Of a DNA stretch of 64,000 nucleotides, positions 19,431 through 27,095 are shown piece by piece. A program made the translations under genes and the position numbers. How positions within the stretch are numbered: the stretch's first letter is position 1; each line of letters opens with the position of its first letter. The stretch is from Streptomyces capillispiralis (GTDB taxonomy: Bacteria > Actinomycetota > Actinomycetes > Streptomycetales > Streptomycetaceae). Under the pieces are notes generated by a model that had not been told where the DNA came from, ran no database searches, and saw only the letters and a list, made by a program, of their open reading frames with translations. The stretch is from assembly GCF_007829875.1 (NCBI RefSeq), contig NZ_VIWV01000001.1:6632501-6696500 (forward strand), written 5' to 3'.

Positions 19431-20270
19431 ATGCAGCATGCAGTGGGTTCTCCGCTGCCGCCGCCCCATCACCCGGGGCAGGGACCGGCCGCCGGCTGGT
19501 CACCGGCCGCACACCACCCGGGCCAGCACCCGGGCCCCGCCCCGGCACCGGGCTACCCGGCGCCTCCTCCCGCCCCCCTCCCGCCCCCCGCGGGCCCCCG
19601 GCACGCCTCGATGCCCCCACCGCCGGACACCACCGGCCACGTGCCACTGCCCCCCGGCGGCCCCGTGGCCATGCCGAGCCCCCCGCAGGCCCCGGCGGCA
19701 CCCGACCCGGCCGGCACGGCCATCGCCGTGCTGCTCATAGGCCCCGCGGGCGCGGGCAAGACGAGTGTGGCCAAGTACTGGGCGGACCACCGCCGGGTCC
19801 CCACCGCTCACATCAGCCTCGACGACGTCCGCGAGTGGGTCCGCTCCGGTTTCGCCGACCCGCAGTCCGGGTGGAACGACAACTCCGAGGCGCAGTACCG
19901 CCTGGCCCGCCGCACCTGCGGCTTCGCCGCGCGCAACTTCCTCGCCAACGGGATCTCGTGCATCCTCGACGACGCGGTCTTCCCCGACCGCCCGGTCGTC
20001 GGCCTCGGCGGCTGGAAGCGGCACGTGGGCCCCGGCCTGCTGCCCGTGGTCCTCCTGCCCGGCCTGGACATCGTCCTGGAACGCAACGCGGAACGTTCCG
20101 GCAACCGCCGCCTCAGCGACGAGGAGGTGGCCCGCATCCACGGCCGTATGGCCGGCTGGTACGGCTCGGGGCTGCCCATCATCGACAACTCCCAGCTGGA
20201 CATACCGGAGACGGCCCGCATCCTGGACGACGTCCTGGCCCGCTCCATAGCCAGCCCACCCCAGTGGTAG
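19431..20270 (+). CDS. P-loop ATPase/kinase-like protein with Pro-rich N-terminus
   Basis: A 279-aa protein. The first 95 residues are low-complexity Pro/Gly/Ala/His. The rest is a zeta-toxin/phosphotransferase-like P-loop domain with Walker A GPAGAGKTS at 104-112 and a DD motif in SLDDVREWVRSGFADP. A lid-like RNAERSGNRRLSDEEV segment follows. The substrate is unknown. GGAG precedes the ATG. It sits between aroB and the M24 gene. An imperfect TACCG/CGGTA repeat lies 63 bp upstream. I infer a small-molecule kinase fold but no specific role. Confidence 0.8.
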   Translation: MQHAVGSPLPPPHHPGQGPAAGWSPAAHHPGQHPGPAPAPGYPAPPPAPLPPPAGPRHASMPPPPDTTGHVPLPPGGPVAMPSPPQAPAAPDPAGTAIAVLLIGPAGAGKTSVAKYWADHRRVPTAHISLDDVREWVRSGFADPQSGWNDNSEAQYRLARRTCGFAARNFLANGISCILDDAVFPDRPVVGLGGWKRHVGPGLLPVVLLPGLDIVLERNAERSGNRRLSDEEVARIHGRMAGWYGSGLPIIDNSQLDIPETARILDDVLARSIASPPQW

Positions 20271-20524
20271 CCGACAACAGCTGACGCAGCCGCACGACTG
20301 CCGACAACCAGGTGCCGCCCCCCGCAGCCGCCGACGTACCGGAGCGGGGCGGGGTGGTGGGCCCGCCGCTTACCCGGTCCCCGCCCATGTCCACCGTGTC
20401 GGCACCGGAAGGGCGCGACCGCGGCGGGCCCACCGCACCACCCCGCCCCACAACGCGCCGGTCCGCGACGCCCGCGCAACCCCCACTCGGCCCCGCTCGA
20501 CCGGCGACATCCAGCCACCCCTCC

Positions 20525-20530
20525 TACGCT
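20525..20530 (+). promoter_or_regulatory. -10 element for a leaderless M24 gene
   Basis: TACGCT, then exactly 6 nt, then ATG. There is no Shine-Dalgarno sequence in the CCACCCCTCC stretch upstream. This matches the TANNNT-N6-start pattern also seen before rarA. Confidence 0.55.
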
Positions 20531-20536
20531 CGAATC

Positions 20537-21649
20537 ATGTCAGAGGTCTACGCGGTCCGCCGGACGCGGCTACGGGAATGCTGCAACGCGGGCGGCAGCG
20601 CGGCGGCGCTGGTGTCCCGCCCCGCCAACGTGCGTTACCTCGCCGGTGCCGCCCCCGAGGGCGCCGTCCTGCTCCTGGGCAGGACCGAGGACCTGCTGGT
20701 GTGCGCCGGCCCGCCCGACGACCGGTCACCGTCACCGCACGGCCGCCCCGACGAGGCACTGCGCCTCCACGTCGTGCCCGGCATCGGCGGAGACCCCGCC
20801 GTCGCGGCGGCCGGCCTGGCCCTCGACCAGGGAGTCGACTCCCTCGCCGTCGAGGAGCACCACCTCACCGTCACCCGGCACCGGGAGATCCGTTCCGTGG
20901 CCCCCCGCCTGCGCCTGGCAGGCATCGCCGGCGCCGTGGAACAACTGCGGGTGGTCAAGGACGAGGAGGAGATCTCCTGCCTGCGCATCGGCGCGGAGAT
21001 CGCCGACCAGGCCCTCGGCGAGCTGCTGGAGTCGATCCTCGTCGGCCGCACGGAGCGCCACCTCGCCCTGGAACTGGAGCGCCGCCTGGTCGACCACGGC
21101 GCCGACGGCCCCGCCTTCCCCACCTCCGTGGCCACCGGCCCGAACGCCGGCCGCCCCGGTCACCGCCCCACCGACCGGCGCGTCGAGGAGGGCGACTTCC
21201 TCTCCGTCTGCCTGGGCGCCACCTACCGCGGCTACCGCTGCGAGATCGGCCGCACCTTCGTCATCGGCACGGCCCCCGCGGACTGGCAGATCGAGCTGTA
21301 CGACCTCGTCTTCTCCGCGCAGCGCGCCGGACGCGAGGCCCTCGTACCCGGCGCCGCCTGCCGTGACGTGGACCGCGCGGCCCGCCAGGTACTGGACTCG
21401 GCCGGGTACGCCGAGGCCCTCCCGGTGATCACCGGCCACGGTGTCGGACTGGAAATCCACGAGGACCCTCAATTGACCCCTGCGGCCATGGGTAAACTGG
21501 ACGCTTGCGTGCCGGTCACCGTCGAACCGGGGGTCCACCTCCCGGGCCGGGGCGGAGTCCGGATCGATGACACGCTCGTCGTACGCCCCGAGGCGGACGG
21601 CGGACCCGAGCTACTCACCATCACGACCAAGGAGCTGCTCGCGCTCTAG
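20537..21649 (+). CDS. M24 aminopeptidase P/prolidase-like protein with altered metal ligands
   Basis: A 370-aa pita-bread-fold protein in the position of pepQ, before efp and nusB. The N-terminal creatinase-like domain spans about 1-135 and the M24 domain about 145-365. Compared with active prolidases, the first metal Asp (normally in IDFGA) is Cys225 in SVCLGATY. The second (normally in SDMTRT) is Glu236 in RCEIGRT. His301 in TGHGVGLEIHE and Glu330 in VEPG are kept. The last Glu (RIED) is Asp344 in RIDD. Three of five ligands thus differ, and activity is doubtful or changed. No ribosome-binding site is seen, so it is probably leaderless. Confidence 0.85.
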   Translation: MSEVYAVRRTRLRECCNAGGSAAALVSRPANVRYLAGAAPEGAVLLLGRTEDLLVCAGPPDDRSPSPHGRPDEALRLHVVPGIGGDPAVAAAGLALDQGVDSLAVEEHHLTVTRHREIRSVAPRLRLAGIAGAVEQLRVVKDEEEISCLRIGAEIADQALGELLESILVGRTERHLALELERRLVDHGADGPAFPTSVATGPNAGRPGHRPTDRRVEEGDFLSVCLGATYRGYRCEIGRTFVIGTAPADWQIELYDLVFSAQRAGREALVPGAACRDVDRAARQVLDSAGYAEALPVITGHGVGLEIHEDPQLTPAAMGKLDACVPVTVEPGVHLPGRGGVRIDDTLVVRPEADGGPELLTITTKELLAL

Positions 21650-21719
21650 CCCCGTGCTGAGCGCCTGCCCCGGCCCCGGCCGTCGTCCACGTCAGTCCAG
21701 TCCAGGAGATTCCGCAACC

Positions 21720-22286
21720 GTGGCTTCCACGAACGACCTCAAGAACGGCATGGTGCTCAAGCTCGAAGGCGGCCAGCTCTGGTCCGTCGTCGAGTTCCAG
21801 CACGTCAAGCCCGGCAAGGGCCCGGCCTTCGTGCGCACCAAGCTCAAGAACGTGCTCTCCGGCAAGGTCGTCGACAAGACCTTCAACGCCGGCGTCAAGG
21901 TCGAAACGGCCACCGTCGACAAGCGCGACATGCAGTTCTCCTACATGGACGGAGACTACTTCGTCTTCATGGACATGGAGACCTACGACCAGCTCATGGT
22001 CGACCGCAAGGCCGTCGGCGACGCCGCCAACTTCCTCGTCGAGGGCTTCACGGCCACCGTCGCCCAGCACGAGGGCGAGGTGCTGTTCGTCGAGCTTCCT
22101 GCCGCCGTCGAGCTGACCATCCAGGAGACCGAGCCCGGCGTCCAGGGCGACCGCTCCACCGGCGGCACCAAGCCCGCCACCCTGGAGACCGGCCACCAGA
22201 TCCAGGTCCCGCTCTTCATCACCACCGGTGAGAAGATCAAGGTCGACACCCGCACCAGCGACTACCTCGGCCGGGTGAACAGCTAA
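21720..22286 (+). CDS. efp: translation elongation factor P
   Basis: A 188-aa ribosome-binding factor that relieves stalling at polyproline stretches. Three beta-barrel domains are recognisable. The loop tip reads KPGKGPAFVRTKL, and the C-terminal signature is VPLFITTGEKIKVDTRTSDY. No modification enzyme lies nearby in the window. GTG start with AGGAG 10 nt upstream. It is followed 2 bp later by nusB, so the two share a transcript. The M24-like gene is 70 bp upstream, an order conserved in mycobacteria. Confidence 0.97.
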   Translation: MASTNDLKNGMVLKLEGGQLWSVVEFQHVKPGKGPAFVRTKLKNVLSGKVVDKTFNAGVKVETATVDKRDMQFSYMDGDYFVFMDMETYDQLMVDRKAVGDAANFLVEGFTATVAQHEGEVLFVELPAAVELTIQETEPGVQGDRSTGGTKPATLETGHQIQVPLFITTGEKIKVDTRTSDYLGRVNS

Positions 22287-22288
22287 CC

Positions 22289-22717
22289 GTGGCTGCCCGC
22301 AACACGGCCCGCAAGCGCGCCTTCCAGATCCTCTTCGAGGGTGACCAGCGCGACGTCGACGTCCTGACGGTCCTCGCGGACTGGATCCGGCACTCCCGGA
22401 CCGACACCCGGCAGCCGCCGGTGAGCGAGTACACGATGCAGCTGGTCGAGGGCTACGCGGAACACGCGCAGCGCATCGACGAGCTGATCGCGCAGTACTC
22501 GGTCGGCTGGACGCTCGACCGGATGCCGGTGGTCGACCGCAGCATCCTGCGGCTCGGCGCCTACGAGCTGATCTGGGTCGACGAGACCCCGGACGCGGTC
22601 GTCCTCGACGAGATGGTGCAGCTGGCGAAGGAGTTCTCCACGGACGAGTCGCCCTCGTTCATCAACGGCCTGCTGGGCCGGCTCAAGGAGCTCAAGCCGT
22701 CACTGCGCCGCCCGTAG
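22289..22717 (+). CDS. nusB: transcription antitermination factor NusB
   Basis: A 142-aa all-helical RNA-binding protein that, with NusE, assembles the rRNA antitermination complex. The N-terminus ARNTARKRAFQILFEGD and the C-terminal INGLLGRLKELKP are family signatures, as is VDRSILRLGAYEL in the middle. GTG start, 2 bp after the efp stop. It converges on bldD at a strong shared hairpin. Confidence 0.95.
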   Translation: MAARNTARKRAFQILFEGDQRDVDVLTVLADWIRHSRTDTRQPPVSEYTMQLVEGYAEHAQRIDELIAQYSVGWTLDRMPVVDRSILRLGAYELIWVDETPDAVVLDEMVQLAKEFSTDESPSFINGLLGRLKELKPSLRRP

Positions 22718-22753
22718 CGCCGCAGCACCAAGGCGCACGAAGCAGAACGAAAA

Positions 22754-22797
22754 CCGCCGGGGTGGCCGGAACCTCACAGTTCCGGCCACCCCGGCGG
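22754..22797. terminator. bidirectional terminator between nusB and bldD
   Basis: A perfect 19-bp inverted repeat (22754-22772 with 22779-22797) with a 6-nt loop CTCACA lies between convergent genes. AAA precedes it and TACGTTT follows it. Confidence 0.9.
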
Positions 22798-22826
22798 TAC
22801 GTTTCTGCGTAACCTTCGCGAAGCGG

Positions 22827-23330
22827 TCAGGCGTCCTCGTGCGACGCGACCGCGCGACGTGCGTCCGCGTCCAGGACGCCCCAGCTGATCAGCTGCTCGG
22901 TCAGGACCGAGGGCGACTGATCGTAGATCACGGCGAGGGTGCGCAGGTCGTCCTGGCGGATCGAGAGCACCTTGCCGTTGTAGTCACCGCGCTGGGACTG
23001 GATCGTCGCCGCGTAGCGCTGCAGCGGGCCCGCCTTCTCGGCCGGCACCGTGGCCAGCCGCTCCAGGTCGAGGACCAGCTTCGGCGGCGGCTCGGCGGCC
23101 CCGCCCGGGGTCGTCCCCGGCAGCAGCTCCTGCACCGGGACGCCGTAGAAGTCCGCCAGCTCCGCGAGGCGCTGCACGGTCACGGCCCGGTCGCCGCGCT
23201 CGTACGAACCGACCACCACCGCCTTCCAGCGGCCCTGGGACTTCTCCTCGACACCGTGGAGGGAAAGGCCCTGCTGGGTGCGGATCGCGCGGAGCTTTGC
23301 CCCGAGCTGTTTGGCGTATTCGCTGGACAT
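22827..23330 (-). CDS. bldD: developmental master regulator BldD
   Basis: A 167-aa DNA-binding repressor that holds Streptomyces in vegetative growth when bound to c-di-GMP. The helix-turn-helix domain is at about 10-70 (LRAIRTQQGLSLHGVEEKSQ, then YERGDRAVTVQRLAELA). The C-terminal effector domain keeps the c-di-GMP signature RGD at 114-116 and RQDD at 125-128 with the 8-residue spacing. I chose the ATG at 23330 to match the known 167-aa protein. A GTG five codons upstream is possible. A BldD consensus operator lies about 70 bp upstream, consistent with known autorepression. Confidence 0.97.
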   Translation of the reverse strand: MSSEYAKQLGAKLRAIRTQQGLSLHGVEEKSQGRWKAVVVGSYERGDRAVTVQRLAELADFYGVPVQELLPGTTPGGAAEPPPKLVLDLERLATVPAEKAGPLQRYAATIQSQRGDYNGKVLSIRQDDLRTLAVIYDQSPSVLTEQLISWGVLDADARRAVASHEDA

Positions 23331-23390
23331 ATAGCTCCCCGGCACTGTGTCGACGCGGCTGGCTGGTTTCCATGCCGCGCGGCTGGTAAC

Positions 23391-23415
23391 TCACTGTGAG
23401 GTTACGCAGCGTTAC
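23391..23415 (-). promoter_or_regulatory. BldD operator(s) upstream of bldD
   Basis: GTTACGCAGCGTTAC (23401-23415) matches every fixed position of the published BldD pseudo-palindrome NTNACNC(A/T)GNGTNAN. Immediately beside it is CTCACTGTGAG (23391-23401), which on the bldD strand reads AGTGAGTTACC, close to the older BldD half-site consensus. Their position fits autorepression. Confidence 0.75.
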
Positions 23416-23522
23416 TCTCGTGCGTCAAGCCGAATGGTCCACACCGACGCTTCCGTGGTAGCGGCGGCCGGTTACGCCATTGGGGTGAAAGGGGGTGTCG
23501 TTCCGCCCGGAAGCCGACCTGA

Positions 23523-23528
23523 TAGCCT
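23523..23528 (+). promoter_or_regulatory. -10 element of the pyr operon promoter
   Basis: TAGCCT fits TANNNT. It is placed so that transcription would start just before the PyrR-binding loop, giving a leader of about 58 nt. The -35 region (GTTCCG) is poor. Confidence 0.45.
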
Positions 23529-23545
23529 GAACGACGCAATCCGAC

Positions 23546-23582
23546 GTCCTTTAAGGTCCGTCCCGTGAGGCGGAGAAGGAGG
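23546..23582 (+). promoter_or_regulatory. PyrR-binding loop overlapping the pyrR ribosome-binding site
   Basis: The RNA reads GUCCUUUAAGGU, then CCG-UCCCGUGAGG-CGG, then AGAAGGAGG. The upper hairpin carries the PyrR consensus UCC-GNGAGG loop. The lower stem pairs UCCUU (23547-23551) with AAGGA (23576-23580), which is the Shine-Dalgarno sequence of pyrR. PyrR bound to UMP would stabilise this fold and block translation, as proposed for mycobacterial pyr operons. Confidence 0.8.
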
Positions 23583-23592
23583 TCCGTTTCAC

Positions 23593-24153
23593 ATGGACAC
23601 GCAGCAGTCCGATGCGCGGCCGGTTCTCGAAGGCCCCGACATCGCGCGGGTACTGACCCGCATCGCCCACGAGATCGTCGAGCGCGCCAAGGGTGCCGAC
23701 GACGTGGTGCTCCTCGGCATCCCGACCCGGGGCGTCTTCCTCGCCCAGCGGCTCGCCGCCAAGCTGGAGCAGATCACCGAGCGCAAGGTGCCGGTCGGCT
23801 CCCTCGACATCACCATGTACCGCGACGACCTGCGCATGCAGCCGCCGCGCGCGCTGGCCCGGACCGAGATCCCCGGTGAGGGCATCGACGGCCGCCTCGT
23901 CGTCCTCGTCGACGACGTGCTCTTCTCCGGCCGCACCATCCGCGCCGCCCTCGACGCGCTGAACGACATCGGGCGCCCCCGCGCGGTGCAGCTCGCCGTC
24001 CTCGTCGACCGCGGCCACCGCGAACTGCCCATCCGCGCCGACTACGTCGGCAAGAACCTCCCCACGTCGCTGCGGGAGACGGTCAAGGTCCTGCTCGCCG
24101 AGGAGGACGGTCGCGACACCGTGCTGCTCGGCGCCAAGCAGACCGCCCAGTAG
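23593..24153 (+). CDS. pyrR: bifunctional pyr operon regulator / uracil phosphoribosyltransferase PyrR
   Basis: A 186-aa RNA-binding regulator with a type I phosphoribosyltransferase fold. The PRPP motif is VVLVDDVLFSGRTIRAALDAL, and the flexible-loop and dimer residues lie in VPVGSLDITMYRDDL. It senses UMP/UTP and controls expression of the operon that it leads. The ATG follows AAGGAGG by 10 nt, and that site is part of the PyrR-binding loop described separately. It is transcribed away from bldD. pyrB starts about 100 bp downstream. Confidence 0.97.
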   Translation: MDTQQSDARPVLEGPDIARVLTRIAHEIVERAKGADDVVLLGIPTRGVFLAQRLAAKLEQITERKVPVGSLDITMYRDDLRMQPPRALARTEIPGEGIDGRLVVLVDDVLFSGRTIRAALDALNDIGRPRAVQLAVLVDRGHRELPIRADYVGKNLPTSLRETVKVLLAEEDGRDTVLLGAKQTAQ

Positions 24154-24256
24154 CACATCGGGCGTACGCCGACGGCGTGCGCCGGCTTCGGCACTCCCTC
24201 GCGCGTACCCGTCTGCCCGATTTCGCCTGAATGAACTGCCTTACGGAGCCTGACAG

Positions 24257-25246
24257 ATGCAGCGTCATCTCATCTCGGCCGCCGACCTCACCCGCGACGA
24301 CGCCGTCCTGATCCTCGACACCGCCGAGGAGATGGCCCGGGTGGCGGACCGGCCGATCAAGAAACTGCCCACCCTGCGCGGACGCACCGTCGTCAACCTC
24401 TTCTTCGAGGACTCGACGCGGACCCGGATCTCCTTCGAGGCCGCCGAGAAGCGGCTCTCCGCGGACGTCATCAACTTCTCCGCCAAGGGCTCCAGCGTCT
24501 CCAAGGGCGAGTCCCTGAAGGACACCGCCCAGACCCTGGAGGCCATGGGCGTCGACGCCGTGGTCATCCGGCACGGCGCCTCCGGCGCCCCGTACCGCCT
24601 GGCCACCTCCGGCTGGATCGACGCCCACGTCATCAACGCCGGCGACGGCACCCACCAGCACCCCACCCAGGCCCTGCTCGACGCCTTCACCATGCGCCGC
24701 CGCCTCGTCGGCCGCGACGCCGGGCTCGGCCAGGACCTCGCCGGCCGGCGCATCACCATCGTCGGCGACGTCCTGCACAGCCGGGTCGCCCGCTCCAACG
24801 TCGACCTGCTGCACACCCTCGGCGCCGAGGTCACCCTCGTCGCCCCGCCGACCCTGCTGCCGGTCGGCATCGACACCTGGCCCTGCGAGGTGTCCTACGA
24901 CCTCGACCGCACCCTGCCCAAGTCCGACGCCGTGATGATGCTGCGCGTCCAGCGCGAGCGCATGAACGCCGCCTTCTTCCCCACCGAGCGGGAGTACTCG
25001 CGGCGCTACGGCCTCGACGGCGACCGCATGGCGCGGATGCCCGAGCACGCCATCGTGATGCACCCCGGCCCCATGGTCCGCGGCATGGAGATCACCGCCG
25101 AGGTCGCCGACTCCGACCGCTGCACCGTGATCGAACAGGTCGCCAACGGCGTCTCCATCCGGATGGCCGTCCTGTACCTGCTGCTCGGCGGCAACGAGCC
25201 CGCCCTCACCCCCGCCCGTACCACCGGCACCACCGAGGAGAAGTAA
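24257..25246 (+). CDS. pyrB: aspartate carbamoyltransferase catalytic chain
   Basis: A 329-aa enzyme that joins carbamoyl phosphate and aspartate, the first committed pyrimidine step. Carbamoyl-phosphate contacts lie in FFEDSTRTRISFE and in DGTHQHPTQALLD. MHPGPMVRGMEI is the Asp-site loop. No regulatory pyrI gene is present, as is usual in actinomycetes. GGAG precedes the ATG. pyrC starts 5 bp after the stop. Confidence 0.97.
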   Translation: MQRHLISAADLTRDDAVLILDTAEEMARVADRPIKKLPTLRGRTVVNLFFEDSTRTRISFEAAEKRLSADVINFSAKGSSVSKGESLKDTAQTLEAMGVDAVVIRHGASGAPYRLATSGWIDAHVINAGDGTHQHPTQALLDAFTMRRRLVGRDAGLGQDLAGRRITIVGDVLHSRVARSNVDLLHTLGAEVTLVAPPTLLPVGIDTWPCEVSYDLDRTLPKSDAVMMLRVQRERMNAAFFPTEREYSRRYGLDGDRMARMPEHAIVMHPGPMVRGMEITAEVADSDRCTVIEQVANGVSIRMAVLYLLLGGNEPALTPARTTGTTEEK

Positions 25247-25251
25247 GAACC

Positions 25252-26538
25252 ATGAGCAAGATCCTGATCCGTGGTGCGAAGGTGCTCGGCGGGGAGCCGC
25301 AGGACGTCCTGATCGACGGCGAGACGATCACGGAGGTCGGCACCGGCCTGCCGGCCGACGGCGCCGAGGTCGTCGAGGCCGACGGCAAGGTGCTGCTGCC
25401 GGGCCTGGTCGACCTGCACACCCATCTGCGCGAGCCCGGCCGCGAGGACTCCGAGACCGTTCTGACCGGCACCCGCGCGGCGGCGAGCGGCGGCTACACC
25501 GCCGTGTTCGCCATGGCCAACACCTTCCCGGTCGCCGACACCGCCGGCGTGGTCGAGCAGGTCTGGCGGCTCGGCGCGGAGCACGGCTACTGCGACGTAC
25601 GGCCGATCGGCGCCGTCACCGTCGGCCTGGAGGGCAGCAAGCTCGCCGAACTGGGCGCCATGCACGAGTCCGCGGCCGGCGTCACCGTCTTCTCCGACGA
25701 CGGCAAGTGCGTCCACGACGCCGTGATCATGCGCCGCGCCCTGGAGTACGTGAAGGCCTTCGACGGGGTCGTCGCCCAGCACGCGCAGGAACCGCGGCTG
25801 ACCGAGGGCGCCGAGATGAACGAGGGCGTCGTCTCCGCCGAACTGGGGCTCGGCGGCTGGCCGGCCGTCGCCGAGGAGTCGATCATCGCCCGCGACGTGC
25901 TGCTCGCCGAGCACGTCGGCTCCCGCGTCCACATCTGCCACCTGTCCACGGCCGGCAGCGTCGAGATCGTCCGCTGGGCCAAGTCCCGCGGCATCCGCGT
26001 CACCGCCGAGGTCACCCCGCACCACCTGCTGCTCACCGACGAACTGGTGCGCACCTACAACCCGGTCTACAAGGTCAACCCACCGCTGCGCACCGAGCGG
26101 GACGTCATGGCGCTGCGCGAGGCGCTCGCCGACGGCACGATCGACATCGTCGCCACCGACCACGCCCCGCACCCGCACGAGGACAAGGACTGCGAGTGGG
26201 CCGCCGCCGCCATGGGCATGGTCGGCCTGGAGACCGCGCTGTCGGTGGTCCAGGAGACCATGGTCGACACGGGCCTGCTGACCTGGGCCGACGTCGCCGA
26301 CCGCATGTCCTTCGCGCCCGCGCGGATCGGACGGGCCACCGGCCACGGCCGTCCCGTCTCGGCAGGTGAGCCCGCCAACCTCACTCTCGTCGACACGGCA
26401 TACCGTGGCTCCGTGGACCCCGCGGGCTTCGCCTCGCGCAGCCGCAACACCCCGTACGAGGGCCGCGAGCTGCCGGGCCGTGTCACGCACACCTGGCTCC
26501 GGGGCAAAGCCACGCTCGTCGACGGGAAGCTCACGTGA
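25252..26538 (+). CDS. pyrC: dihydroorotase
   Basis: A 428-aa zinc amidohydrolase of class I that cyclises carbamoyl aspartate. Metal ligands are visible in VDLHTHLREPG, HAQEPRL, HICHLSTAGS and the ATDHAPH motif. KVNPPLR is the substrate-binding segment. GAGGAG lies before the ATG, within the end of pyrB. Its stop overlaps the GTG of the following membrane-protein gene. Confidence 0.97.
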   Translation: MSKILIRGAKVLGGEPQDVLIDGETITEVGTGLPADGAEVVEADGKVLLPGLVDLHTHLREPGREDSETVLTGTRAAASGGYTAVFAMANTFPVADTAGVVEQVWRLGAEHGYCDVRPIGAVTVGLEGSKLAELGAMHESAAGVTVFSDDGKCVHDAVIMRRALEYVKAFDGVVAQHAQEPRLTEGAEMNEGVVSAELGLGGWPAVAEESIIARDVLLAEHVGSRVHICHLSTAGSVEIVRWAKSRGIRVTAEVTPHHLLLTDELVRTYNPVYKVNPPLRTERDVMALREALADGTIDIVATDHAPHPHEDKDCEWAAAAMGMVGLETALSVVQETMVDTGLLTWADVADRMSFAPARIGRATGHGRPVSAGEPANLTLVDTAYRGSVDPAGFASRSRNTPYEGRELPGRVTHTWLRGKATLVDGKLT

Positions 26539-27095
26539 CACCTGTAATCCTGCTGGCCGCCGAGAAGGAATCGGCGGAAGTGACCGACTGGGCCGCCCGC
26601 ATCGGCTGGGTCGTCGGACTCGCCCTGTTCGTCGCGCTCGTCTACTGGCTGATGCGCGAGGGCTGGAAGTGGCGCGGCACCCTCCAGGGCGACCTGCCCG
26701 AGCTGCACAGCGCGCCGGACGACCCCGGCCCGGTGAGACTGACCCTGAGCGGCCGCTACCACGGCTCCACCACCGCCGGCCAGTGGCTGGACCGCATCGT
26801 GGCCCGCGGTCTGGGCACCCGCAGCCGGGCCGAGCTCACGCTGACGGACGCCGGACTGGACGTCGTACGCCCCGGGGCGAACGACTTCTTCGTCCCGGTG
26901 GACGCCCTGCGCGAGGCACGGCTCGACAAGGGCATCGCCGGCAAGGTCCTCACCGAGGGCGGACTGCTGGTGGTCACCTGGGCGCACGGCGAGCGGCTGA
27001 TCGACTCCGGCTTCCGCTCCGACCACGCGGCCGAGCACAACGAGTGGGTCGAGACCCTCAACCAAATGATCAACAAGACGGAAGGCGCACGATGA
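26535..27095 (+). CDS. single-pass membrane protein embedded in the pyr operon
   Basis: A 186-aa protein of unknown function. It has an N-terminal membrane segment at about 22-44 (IGWVVGLALFVALVYWLM). A soluble domain follows, with beta-strand-like segments (VRLTLSGRYHGST, ELTLTDAGLDVVR, LLVVTWAHGERLI) that resemble a PH-like fold. The GTG overlaps the pyrC stop (GTGA) and its stop overlaps the carA ATG (ATGA). It is therefore made in step with the pathway enzymes. I recognise no catalytic motif. It may localise or scaffold pathway enzymes, but that is only inference. Confidence 0.8.
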   Translation: MTPVILLAAEKESAEVTDWAARIGWVVGLALFVALVYWLMREGWKWRGTLQGDLPELHSAPDDPGPVRLTLSGRYHGSTTAGQWLDRIVARGLGTRSRAELTLTDAGLDVVRPGANDFFVPVDALREARLDKGIAGKVLTEGGLLVVTWAHGERLIDSGFRSDHAAEHNEWVETLNQMINKTEGAR

